This document shows positions 53,168-61,033 of a stretch of DNA of 64,000 bases, piece after piece; position 1 is the first letter of the stretch, and the number at the start of each line of letters is the position of its first letter. The position numbers and the translations under genes are program-made. The notes below the pieces were generated by a model. That model was not told where the DNA came from, searched no databases, and saw only the letters and a list, made by a program, of their open reading frames with translations. The DNA comes from Bacteroidales bacterium (lineage in GTDB: Bacteria; Bacteroidota; Bacteroidia; Bacteroidales; VadinHA17), in NCBI GenBank assembly GCA_029974835.1, contig JARKQN010000029.1:1-64000 (forward strand). The letters are read 5' to 3'.

Positions 53168-54298
53168 TTATTGCTTAAAAAAATCCAGCACTTTACCGGT
53201 GATATACTCAATCTGCTCATCATCAGTTTCGGGGCATACAGGGAGAGAAAGGACTTCACTGCATAGTTTTTCGGTTACAGGGAGAGACACCTTGCTGAAC
53301 GGGTGGGAGGCATAAGCTTTCTGATGGTGTATCGGCAAGGGGTAGTAAACCATTGTGGGGATATGGTTTTCCCTGAGGAAATCGCGCAGCCGGTCGCGCC
53401 TGCCGGCAGGTACCCTGATGGTGTACTGGTGAAAAATATGGGTGGAGTAATCTGCCCGTGAAGGAAGTATGATTTCGTCACAGCCCGAGAGGGCCATGTC
53501 GTAAGCATCGGCTACCCTTCGCCGCGCTTCATTGAACCGGTCGAGATGTCTCAGTTTCACGCTCAGTATTGCAGCCTGAAGCGTATCGAGACGTGAATTG
53601 ACCCCTATATAGTCATAGTGATATCTTTCCTTCATCCCGTGGTTTGCGATGCTTCTGATCTTACCGGCGATCTCATTATCGCTGGTAAACAGGGCGCCTC
53701 CGTCACCGCAGCAGGCAAGATTCTTCGAGGGGAAGAACGAAGTGGTCCCGATAATGCCCATTGTCCCGGCCTTGCATTTTTTGCCGTTCCGGAATATAAA
53801 ATCCGCCCCGACCGCCTGAGCGGCGTCTTCAATAACCTCCAGGTTGTATTGTCCTGCAATTTCAAGTATCGCCTCCATATCGGCACACTGGCCAAACAGA
53901 TGAACAGGCACAATGGCCTTCGTGTCAGGTGATATTTTCTTCCTGATTTCTTCAGGAGAGATATTGAAAGTATTCTCGTCAACATCGGCAAATACGGGCC
54001 TGAGACCCAGGAGTACCATCGTTTCGACAGTTGCAACAAATGTAAAGGCGGAAGTAATAATCTCGTCTCCGGGTTTCAATCCGAGCGACATATAGGCAAT
54101 CTGGAGAGCATCGGTGCCATTACCGCATGAAATAACATGCTTTGCTCCGGTATAGGCTGCAAGCTCTTCCTCAAATTTTTTAATCTCAGGTCCTTTGACA
54201 TAGGCAGCCGATTCCATCACAGAAGAAACAGCCTCGTCAATCTCAGCTTTCAGCTTCCGGTACTGGCCGGCCAGGTCAACCATGTGTATTTCCCGCAT
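53168..54298 (-). CDS. wbpE: PLP aminotransferase, WbpE-like (DegT/DnrJ/EryC1)
   Basis: A 376-residue PLP enzyme that aminates C3 of the keto-sugar from WbpB. Landmarks: SCGNGTDALQIAYMSLGLKPGDEIITSAFTFVATVE, VPVHLFGQCADMEAI, VIEDAAQAVGADF (PLP Asp), SFFPSKNLACCGDGGALFT (catalytic Lys), GVNSRLDTLQAAIL. It is the first gene of the minus-strand operon running to rfbB. The upstream 177 bases hold no clear promoter of the -7 type on this strand. Confidence 0.93.
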   Translation of the reverse strand: MREIHMVDLAGQYRKLKAEIDEAVSSVMESAAYVKGPEIKKFEEELAAYTGAKHVISCGNGTDALQIAYMSLGLKPGDEIITSAFTFVATVETMVLLGLRPVFADVDENTFNISPEEIRKKISPDTKAIVPVHLFGQCADMEAILEIAGQYNLEVIEDAAQAVGADFIFRNGKKCKAGTMGIIGTTSFFPSKNLACCGDGGALFTSDNEIAGKIRSIANHGMKERYHYDYIGVNSRLDTLQAAILSVKLRHLDRFNEARRRVADAYDMALSGCDEIILPSRADYSTHIFHQYTIRVPAGRRDRLRDFLRENHIPTMVYYPLPIHHQKAYASHPFSKVSLPVTEKLCSEVLSLPVCPETDDEQIEYITGKVLDFFKQ

Positions 54299-54447
54299 AA
54301 CTTTCCTTGTTTGGGAAAACGAAGATAATATATTTCTGTTAACGCTTATCAGGGAATTTTATCATATCTGAAGGGCCTGTTGCCTGATGCCTTTCCCGAA
54401 GATTAATATAAAAGACCGCTGCCTGTACAACTTCATCTGTTTTTTAT

Positions 54448-54455
54448 TAATTTTG
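54448..54455 (+). promoter_or_regulatory. -7 promoter box of the HU/SPOR gene
   Basis: TAATTTTG matches TAnnTTTG, 20 bases before ATG 54476. A -33 element is not evident. Confidence 0.4.
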
Positions 54456-54475
54456 TTTTGAAATAATTCTTACAG

Positions 54476-55447
54476 ATGGATCTGGTTTCTGTCATAAGGG
54501 AGTTGCTTTTCAGTCACGACTGTGTAATACTTCCAGGTTTCGGAGGTTTTATCGGCAACTATGCTCCTGCCCACTTCGACAAAACCACCAACACATTCCA
54601 TCCCCCTGCGAAGCTTATCTCGTTTAACAGGAACCTCAGTCATAACGACGGTCTGGTTACAGGTACGGTTTCTGCAAAATCGGGACTTGGTTACAGTGAT
54701 GCAAGAAACCTGGTAGGTGAATTTGTGGATGAAGTCAGGAAGAAGCTCGAAAAAGGCGAGAAAGTTATTTTTGAGAAGATCGGGTCCTTCACTACAAACA
54801 ATGAGGGCAATTATGTTTTTGAACCTGACAGGGAGCTGAACTTTAATCTCCAGTCATACGGTCTTACATCATTTACTTTTGCCCCTCTTGCCGGAGTAAG
54901 CCATGTTAGGAAAATCAAAGGCACAGAGGCTGATATTAATAAAACCCGCAGGCTGAGAAAATATCTCTGGAGGGCCGCGGTTATCATACCACTGGCCGGC
55001 GCCCTTGTGGCAGTTCCTCTTACCACCGATATTTTCAGGACCAGAACTCAGAATACAAGCCTCTACCCGCTTCCGGCTGCCACAGAAACGGTGAAACCAA
55101 TGTCCGAAACGGCAAATGAGACCACAACCCATGAAGCTGCTTTAAATACAGTGACATCAGATGTCAAAGGGGTTACCGATACCGGCCGGCTGCCGGCACA
55201 GGATGAGACAACCGCCCCTGCGACTGAGAGTTATTATGTGATTGCGGGCAGTTTCAGGCTGCGCGAAAATGCCGAGGTACTTGCCGGAACACTTAAGGGC
55301 GAAGGTTTTAATCCTGCAGTAATTGACGGACCTAACGGTTTCTTCCGGGTAAGCGCTGAAAAGTGCGGCAGTCTCGACGAGGCAGTAAAAGTGAAAAACG
55401 CCCTTGCCGCCCGTTATCCCGGCACATGGGTGAAGAAAACAATCTGA
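54476..55447 (+). CDS. HU-CCDC81 and SPOR domain membrane protein
   Basis: A 323-residue protein with three parts. Residues 1-135 are a tandem HU-like (HU-CCDC81) fold (LLFSHDCVILPGFGGFIGNYAPA, then VTGTVSAKSGLGYSDARNLVGEFVDEVRKKLEKGEKVIFEKIGSF). Residues 164-182 are a single helix preceded by RRLRKYLWR, so the N-terminus is cytoplasmic. A Thr/Glu-rich periplasmic linker leads to a C-terminal SPOR domain (about 250-323, YYVIAGSFRLRENAEVLAGTLKGEGFNPAVI) that binds denuded peptidoglycan at division sites. It could join a DNA- or protein-binding cytoplasmic head to the septum; function unproven. It converges with metG with 7 bases between stops. Confidence 0.88.
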   Translation: MDLVSVIRELLFSHDCVILPGFGGFIGNYAPAHFDKTTNTFHPPAKLISFNRNLSHNDGLVTGTVSAKSGLGYSDARNLVGEFVDEVRKKLEKGEKVIFEKIGSFTTNNEGNYVFEPDRELNFNLQSYGLTSFTFAPLAGVSHVRKIKGTEADINKTRRLRKYLWRAAVIIPLAGALVAVPLTTDIFRTRTQNTSLYPLPAATETVKPMSETANETTTHEAALNTVTSDVKGVTDTGRLPAQDETTAPATESYYVIAGSFRLRENAEVLAGTLKGEGFNPAVIDGPNGFFRVSAEKCGSLDEAVKVKNALAARYPGTWVKKTI

Positions 55448-55454
55448 GGAATTC

Positions 55455-57488
55455 TTATTTTACAGTGCTTCCGTTACCTGTTTTTTCTACGGGTGATACA
55501 AGTGTTAACTTGCCATTGGGATCTTCCGCCATCAGTATCATCCCCTTCGATTCTATTCCCTTGATTGTTCTGGGCTCGAGGTTGGCGATAATAAGGATTT
55601 GCCTGCCGACCATCGATTCAGGGGTATAGTACTCGGCGATACCCGAAACTATCGTTCTGATATCGGTGCCGCAGTCAATTTTCAGCTTAAGCAGTTTTGC
55701 CGTTTTGGGTACTTTCTCAGCTTCAAGCACTGTGGCGGTGCGGATATCCATCTTCGAGAAGTCCTCATAGGTTACGGCAGATTTCACCGCTGCTGCACCG
55801 GCAGCAGAGCCTTCATTTTCCTTTCGGGTATTCATCAGTTTCTCAATCTGTCTGTTAATAATCTCATCTTCAATCTTTTCGAAAAGAAGGCCCCCTTTAT
55901 TAACCTGGTGGCCGGGCGGCAGGAGACTTACATTGCCGGCATCCTGCCATTTGATTTTATCCAACCCTGTCCACTCCCTGAGTTTCTTCATTGAGAAAGG
56001 AAGAAAAGGCTCGAGTATGATACTCAGGTTTGCCGTTATCTGGAGAGAAATATTGATTATTGTTTTAACCCTGCCCGGTTCCGTTTTAATCAGTTTCCAC
56101 GGCTCGGTATCGGCCAGGTATTTGTTGCCGAGACGTGCAAGGTTCATGGCCTCTTTAAGCCCTTCCCTGAACCTGAAATTTTCTATTGCCGCTGCGGTCG
56201 ATTCGGCAAGCCGGGGTATTGATTCCAGAACCTCCTTATCAAAAGGCGACAGGTCGCCCGGTTCGGGCACCTTCCCTGAGTAATAGTTATTTGCCAGAAC
56301 AAGGGTGCGGTTGACAAAGTTACCGAGAATGGCAACAAGTTCATTATTGTTCCGTGCCTGAAGATCTTTCCATGTGAAATCATTATCCTTGGTCTCGGGG
56401 GCGTTTGCGCAAAGGGCGTACCTCAGGACATCCTGTTTCCCCGGAAACTCTTCAAGATATTCATGCAGCCAGACCGCCCAGTTACGCGAAGTGGAGATTT
56501 TATCGTTTTCGAGGTTGAGAAATTCATTGGCAGGGACGTTGTCGGGAAGGATGAATGATCCCTCGGCTTTAAGCATGGAGGGAAAGATGATGCAATGGAA
56601 CACGATATTGTCTTTCCCTATGAAGTGAATCATTCTTGTCTCAGGGTCTTTCCAGTACTTTTCCCAGTCGGGAGTAAGTTCTCTTGTTGCAGAGATGTAT
56701 CCAATGGGTGCATCGAACCATACGTAAAGCACCTTGCCCTCAGCTCCTTTCACCGGTACAGGCACGCCCCAGTCGAGATCGCGGCTTACCGCACGGGGCT
56801 GAAGGCCCTGGTCGAGCCACGATTTGCACTGGCCGTAAACATTTGTCTTCCATTCGGTATGCTCCTCCAGTATCCATTTCTTCAGCCATGGCTCGTATTT
56901 ATCGAGCGGCAGGTACCAGTGGAGCGTCTCTTTCATCACCGGCTGGCTGCCGCTGATGGTCGAACGGGGGTTGATAAGATCGGACGGACTGAGTGAAGTG
57001 CCGCATTTCTCGCACTGGTCGCCGTATGCATTTTCATTATGGCAGTGAGGGCACTCGCCTGTAATATACCTGTCGGCAAGAAAACAACCTGCCTCATTGT
57101 CGTAATACTGCAGCGAGGTTTTCTCAATGAACTCACCTTTGTTGTACAGATTCAGAAAGAAATCCGACGCGGTTTCATAATGTATTTTGTTGGATGTGCG
57201 CGAGTAAATGTCGAAGGCAATACCAAAATCTTCAAATGCCTTCTTGTTTATGGCATGGTACCTGTCAACAACCTGCTGGGGCGTTATTCCTTCTTTTCTT
57301 GCTTTAAGTGTAATAGGTACACCATGCTCATCCGATCCGCAGACCGAAATGACATCCTCTCCTTTAAGCCTGAGGTAACGGGTGTAAATGTCTGAAGGAA
57401 CGTAAACCCCTGCAAGGTGACCGATATGAATGGGCCCGTTGGCATAGGGCAGGGCAGATGTAACAAGGTACCGTTTAAATCTTTTCAT
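55455..57488 (-). CDS. metG: Methionyl-tRNA synthetase
   Basis: A 677-residue class I synthetase. HIGH motif [14 protein letters not shown] (about 15-28), zinc knuckle [23 protein letters not shown], the KMSKS loop as [11 protein letters not shown], and a C-terminal tRNA-binding (Trbp111) domain from about residue 570 ([26 protein letters not shown]), which aids dimerisation. The Ile/Thr changes in the KMSKS loop are usual for the long bacterial/eukaryal type. A TATATTTG box lies at 57520-57527, so it is transcribed alone. Confidence 0.97.
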   Translation of the reverse strand: MKRFKRYLVTSALPYANGPIHIGHLAGVYVPSDIYTRYLRLKGEDVISVCGSDEHGVPITLKARKEGITPQQVVDRYHAINKKAFEDFGIAFDIYSRTSNKIHYETASDFFLNLYNKGEFIEKTSLQYYDNEAGCFLADRYITGECPHCHNENAYGDQCEKCGTSLSPSDLINPRSTISGSQPVMKETLHWYLPLDKYEPWLKKWILEEHTEWKTNVYGQCKSWLDQGLQPRAVSRDLDWGVPVPVKGAEGKVLYVWFDAPIGYISATRELTPDWEKYWKDPETRMIHFIGKDNIVFHCIIFPSMLKAEGSFILPDNVPANEFLNLENDKISTSRNWAVWLHEYLEEFPGKQDVLRYALCANAPETKDNDFTWKDLQARNNNELVAILGNFVNRTLVLANNYYSGKVPEPGDLSPFDKEVLESIPRLAESTAAAIENFRFREGLKEAMNLARLGNKYLADTEPWKLIKTEPGRVKTIINISLQITANLSIILEPFLPFSMKKLREWTGLDKIKWQDAGNVSLLPPGHQVNKGGLLFEKIEDEIINRQIEKLMNTRKENEGSAAGAAAVKSAVTYEDFSKMDIRTATVLEAEKVPKTAKLLKLKIDCGTDIRTIVSGIAEYYTPESMVGRQILIIANLEPRTIKGIESKGMILMAEDPNGKLTLVSPVEKTGNGSTVK

Positions 57489-57519
57489 CTTACCTGGTGA
57501 AATTTAAATTAAAACCCGA

Positions 57520-57527
57520 CAAATATA
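57520..57527 (-). promoter_or_regulatory. -7 promoter box of metG
   Basis: TATATTTG on the minus strand, an exact TAnnTTTG match, about 32 bases before ATG 57488. No clear -33 partner. Confidence 0.42.
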
Positions 57528-57683
57528 ACAAATTTGGGCAGGTGACAGATTTCAGGGTGAAAGGCCGGATGATGATGCCGGATAAAGGGCATTTCTTAAG
57601 AAGGTTCGCGGTTTAACCATAAATACTGTCTGAAAAAGCCAGAGTATTAAAAAGATTCATTAATTTCATGGTACCTTAATATT

Positions 57684-57691
57684 TAATTTTG
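57684..57691 (+). promoter_or_regulatory. -7 promoter box of the DUF2846-like gene, possible leaderless transcript
   Basis: TAATTTTG matches TAnnTTTG and ends only 6 bases before ATG 57698. Transcription would begin at or next to the start codon, so the mRNA may be leaderless or nearly so. Confidence 0.4.
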
Positions 57692-57697
57692 TACGTC

Positions 57698-58363
57698 ATG
57701 AAGCTGATTCCCGGGTATCTGGTTTTTATTTTGCTGCTGACAGGTGTATGTTCTGCACAGGATAACGGAAGGGTTATCTTTTACCGCGAAAGCAACGTCA
57801 CAGGGGCAGCAGTCTCATACGATGTTTTTGCAAATAATGTACTTGCGGCAAGATTGAAAAACGGATCCTATTATGTCTTCAATTGTCCTCCCGGCAACTA
57901 CACATTCAGAATAGAAAATTTCAGAAATACCGAAGTTACGATGAAAGTTGAGAAGGGCAGGACTTATTATCTCCGTTTCGGGCTTAAGACAGGGATGTGG
58001 ACGGCCGTCCCCGAGCTGATTGCCGTGGACAGCGTATCGGCTTATCCGGCAATCAAAAACGGTATGCTGAAATACGCGGATATGAATACTCCCGGGGTCA
58101 GAAAATTTAACCGTTTCGGAATAAACACTTTCCTGGGTTTTGGCTTTAAGAGCATGCCTTTGTTTACCACAACCAGCGGTGATGATTCAAAACTGAGTTT
58201 CGGCGGAGGTTACGGAATAACGCTGAATTACGGCAGGGAGCTCAGCAAAAGCCTCGACCTCTCGTTAGACCTGGGTTACCAGTTCAGCGACCTGAGGCCT
58301 TCACTGAAAAACCCTGAAGGGTCCGGCATAGACTTAACTGTGGGATTTCTCTACAGATTTTAG
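57698..58363 (+). CDS. Secreted DUF2846-like protein with C-terminal barrel-like region
   Basis: A 221-residue protein with a signal peptide (about 1-20, ending VCSAQ). Residues 22-105 resemble DUF2846 (GRVIFYRESNVTGAAVSYDVFANNVLAARLKNGSYYVFNCPPGNYTFRI), a small beta domain often in lipoproteins. The last 95 residues contain barrel-like strands ending in a terminal Phe (DLTVGFLYRF), as in outer-membrane proteins. It could be a small outer-membrane or surface protein; function unknown. The in-frame TTG 57689 overlaps the promoter box, so ATG 57698 is used. Confidence 0.72.
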   Translation: MKLIPGYLVFILLLTGVCSAQDNGRVIFYRESNVTGAAVSYDVFANNVLAARLKNGSYYVFNCPPGNYTFRIENFRNTEVTMKVEKGRTYYLRFGLKTGMWTAVPELIAVDSVSAYPAIKNGMLKYADMNTPGVRKFNRFGINTFLGFGFKSMPLFTTTSGDDSKLSFGGGYGITLNYGRELSKSLDLSLDLGYQFSDLRPSLKNPEGSGIDLTVGFLYRF

Positions 58364-58389
58364 CGGAAAATGGTATATTCAGGCCTTAT

Positions 58390-59319
58390 ATGAAGCTTAT
58401 GAGCATCCCTGATGTCATTATACCCGGGCTGCTCAGCCCTGGCGATACTGTATCTGTCATTTCACCTTCTTATTCAATTGAAGAGAAAAAGATTGCTGAT
58501 GCTGTGTCGTTTCTTGAGCAATGGGGGTTAAAGGTGAAGACCGGGAAAAATGTCCTTAAAACATCTGGTCCCTTTGCCGGCACGGATGAAGAACGTATTT
58601 ATGATCTCCAGGAGGCCGCAGACGACTCAATGGTGAAGGCTGTTTTCTGTTCACGCGGAGGATACGGGCTTTTAAGGATAATTGATAAAATAGATTTTTC
58701 ACGGTTAAGAAGGTCTCCGAAATGGTTTATAGGTTACAGTGATATCACGGTCCTGCACTTATGGATAAACAAATTCTGCGGGATAGCCACACTGCACGGA
58801 GAGATGCCTCTTCATTTCGGGAGCGCTGAAAAGAGCGCTGAATCGTTCAGTACACTAAGAAGAGCACTTTTTGAAGGAAGTATCTCGTGGCAGTGGGAAG
58901 GGAGGTCGTACAGAGGGGCATCAGCCGAAGGCATACTTACGGGGGGCAATCTGTCACTTCTATACAGCCTGATGGGAACCCCCGGAGAACCCGATACCAA
59001 TGGTAAAATATTGTTTATCGAGGATGACGGGGAACATTACCATGGTATCGACAGGATGCTTAATTCTCTGAGGCTCGCCGGCAAGCTCGAAAACCTGGCG
59101 GGGCTGCTGGTGGGAGGGATGACCGGCCTGCAGGAAGGGAGAATGAAGTGGGGGAGAACCATTGAAGATACGATTCTGGATATTGTAAAAGAATATGGGT
59201 TCCCGGTCTTTTTTGATTGTCCGGCCGGACATACAAACGACAACCGGGCGCTTATTACGGGTTGCAAAACGAGGATTGAGGCCGCCGGTTCAGAGATAAA
59301 AATATCTTTTCCCGGATGA
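58390..59319 (+). CDS. LD-carboxypeptidase (S66 family)
   Basis: A 309-residue cytoplasmic serine peptidase that trims the terminal D-Ala from murein tetrapeptides during recycling. The catalytic Ser is in WFIGYSDIT, the Glu in LFIEDDGEHYHGIDRML, the His in CPAGHTNDNRALI; SRGGYGLLRIID and GGNLSLLYSLMGTP are family hallmarks. It begins 26 bases after the DUF2846-like gene. ATG 58390 is used; ATG 58399 is equally possible. Its stop abuts that of the convergent alanine dehydrogenase with no spacer. Confidence 0.93.
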   Translation: MKLMSIPDVIIPGLLSPGDTVSVISPSYSIEEKKIADAVSFLEQWGLKVKTGKNVLKTSGPFAGTDEERIYDLQEAADDSMVKAVFCSRGGYGLLRIIDKIDFSRLRRSPKWFIGYSDITVLHLWINKFCGIATLHGEMPLHFGSAEKSAESFSTLRRALFEGSISWQWEGRSYRGASAEGILTGGNLSLLYSLMGTPGEPDTNGKILFIEDDGEHYHGIDRMLNSLRLAGKLENLAGLLVGGMTGLQEGRMKWGRTIEDTILDIVKEYGFPVFFDCPAGHTNDNRALITGCKTRIEAAGSEIKISFPG

Positions 59320-60543
59320 TCAGAATGCCGTAAGGAGCAGATCCAGGTTTTTTGAGAGAATCCCGAATTTCTGACCCAGGGTTTCATTGGTAAGGATGCC
59401 GTTGTACAGGTATGCTCCGTTCCGCAGCCCTGCATCCATTTTAAGCAGTTGAGTAATGCTTCCGGCATCGGCAATATTCTGAAGGAGGAGCGAAAAGATA
59501 TTAGAGAGTGCAATGGAGGCCGTACGTGCAACCCTCGAGGGCAGATTCCAGGCAGAAAAATGAATCACGCCGTGTTTTTCGTACACCGGGTCTTTCAGAG
59601 GCCGGCACTCTGTTGTCTCTATGCAGCCGCCCCTGTCGATGCTGAGGTCGATTATTACTGATCGTTTCTTCATCAGCTTAATCATATCCTCGGTAATGAA
59701 ATACCATGGCCGCAGATCCTCAAGCTCAATGGCGCCTATCAGCACGTCGGCCGAGCGAAGTGCCTTTGCAAGCACCTGCGGATGGAATGTTGAAGTTTTA
59801 AGCCTCTGCCCGAGCAGATTCTGAAACCTGCGCAGCCTGTGCAGGGATTCATCGAAGATCATCACCTCCGAACCAAGCCCTATTGCAGCCCTTGCGGCGT
59901 ATTCTCCGGCAGTATTGGCCCCGATTATAACCACCTGGGTCGGTGTTACCCCTGTTATGCCTCCCAGCATCACACCTTTCCCGCCATGGTGGTTGCTCAG
60001 GTAGTCGGATGCAATGAGGATGGATGCAATTCCGCAAATTTCGCTCATCGATTCAACCACGGGCATAACTCCGTTTGAATCTCTGATCTTTTCAAATGCG
60101 ATAGCGGTAACTTTCTTCCTGATAAGCTTTGCAAGCGTTTCCTCCGAAAGCTTCAGAACGTTAAGGTATGAAAGAATTGTCTGGTTTCCCTTGAGATATT
60201 CGGTTTCAAACTCCTCAAAGGGAGCAACCTTAAGAACCACGTCGGAACTGTAAACTCTGGCAGGCGAATCTGTTATGATTGCACCGAACTCGCTGTAATC
60301 CTTGTCTGAATAATTTGCGCCTGATCCCGCCCCCTTCTGTATAATTATCTCATTCCCGTTTTCGACGAGAAGACCAACAGCTTCGGGGGTAAGTGCTATT
60401 CTTTTTTCATCATCCCCTTTATCGCAGGGTATGCCGATGGAAATACTTTTGTGACGCTGTGAGACTTCAAGCTGTTCTTCCCGGGGCATAAATGCCGCGC
60501 TGCCCATTGTGCCCTGGTTCTTGTTTCCCTGCTCTTCCATCAT
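59320..60543 (-). CDS. ald: Alanine dehydrogenase-like NAD(P) enzyme
   Basis: A 407-residue protein with an N-terminal AlaDh/PNT domain (SIGIPCDKGDDEKRIALTPEAVGLLVENGNEIIIQKGAG) and a Rossmann domain (VTPTQVVIIGANTAGEYAARAAIGLGSEVMIFD). The end KKRSVIIDLSIDRGGCIETTE...HFSAWNLPSRVARTASIALSNI is like alanine dehydrogenase/PntA alpha. It probably interconverts alanine and pyruvate. The N-terminus has about 30 extra polar residues. Odd details: the usual Ald 'YLHLA' site reads SYLNVLK, with Asn in place of the catalytic His region, so substrate should be treated with caution. Promoter at 60563-60570. Confidence 0.82.
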   Translation of the reverse strand: MMEEQGNKNQGTMGSAAFMPREEQLEVSQRHKSISIGIPCDKGDDEKRIALTPEAVGLLVENGNEIIIQKGAGSGANYSDKDYSEFGAIITDSPARVYSSDVVLKVAPFEEFETEYLKGNQTILSYLNVLKLSEETLAKLIRKKVTAIAFEKIRDSNGVMPVVESMSEICGIASILIASDYLSNHHGGKGVMLGGITGVTPTQVVIIGANTAGEYAARAAIGLGSEVMIFDESLHRLRRFQNLLGQRLKTSTFHPQVLAKALRSADVLIGAIELEDLRPWYFITEDMIKLMKKRSVIIDLSIDRGGCIETTECRPLKDPVYEKHGVIHFSAWNLPSRVARTASIALSNIFSLLLQNIADAGSITQLLKMDAGLRNGAYLYNGILTNETLGQKFGILSKNLDLLLTAF

Positions 60544-60562
60544 AGCTGTTAAATAATTATTT

Positions 60563-60570
60563 CAAAATTA
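60563..60570 (-). promoter_or_regulatory. -7 promoter box of the alanine dehydrogenase gene
   Basis: TAATTTTG on the minus strand, exact TAnnTTTG match, 20 bases before ATG 60543, in the 58-base gap after tsaE. It indicates a separate transcript from porX-tsaE. Confidence 0.4.
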
Positions 60571-60601
60571 ATAAAAAGATTAACAGCGGAGGTGACGGCT
60601 G

Positions 60602-61033
60602 CTATTCAAATTCTATCAATCTTTTTTCGCCCTCACCGGGTGTGATTTTAATTCTTACCGTATCGCCGGGCAGAAGCGGCTCTGCAATCCCGGGCCATTC
60701 AATGAAGCAGTAATGATCGCCGCTGAGATAATCCTCAATGCCCGCGTCAAGGGCTTCGGAAATATCTTTCAGCCTGTAAAGGTCTATATGGTAAAGTGGT
60801 TCGCCTTTTTCCGTACGGTACTCATTTATTATTGTAAATGATGGGCTTGTTATGATATCGGAAGCGCCGAGGAGAAGGCAGATGGCTTTAATGATTGTTG
60901 TTTTGCCCGAACCCAGTCCTCCGCTGAAAGCAATGATCCTGCGGTTCCCGGCCACGGCAAGTATATCGGCCGCGGCCACCGGCAGTTCATTAAGACTTCC
61001 TATTTCTATTTTCAGTCTTTTTTCCGGGTTCAT
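60602..61033 (-). CDS. tsaE: tRNA t6A biosynthesis ATPase TsaE
   Basis: A 143-residue P-loop protein that, with TsaB and TsaD, makes the threonylcarbamoyl adenosine of ANN-decoding tRNAs. Walker A FSGGLGSGKTTIIKAICLLLG (about 35-55), SPSFTIINEY and the HIDLYRLKD segment are family hallmarks, as is FIEWPGIAEPLLP. ATG 61033 overlaps the TGA of porX (ATGA), so its translation is probably coupled to the T9SS regulator. Confidence 0.95.
   Translation of the reverse strand: MNPEKRLKIEIGSLNELPVAAADILAVAGNRRIIAFSGGLGSGKTTIIKAICLLLGASDIITSPSFTIINEYRTEKGEPLYHIDLYRLKDISEALDAGIEDYLSGDHYCFIEWPGIAEPLLPGDTVRIKITPGEGEKRLIEFE

Noticed and set aside
57541-57660. Candidate small RNA or riboswitch in the metG-DUF2846 gap
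   Set aside because: No stable hairpin or conserved motif found by eye; only promoter boxes at either side are supported.
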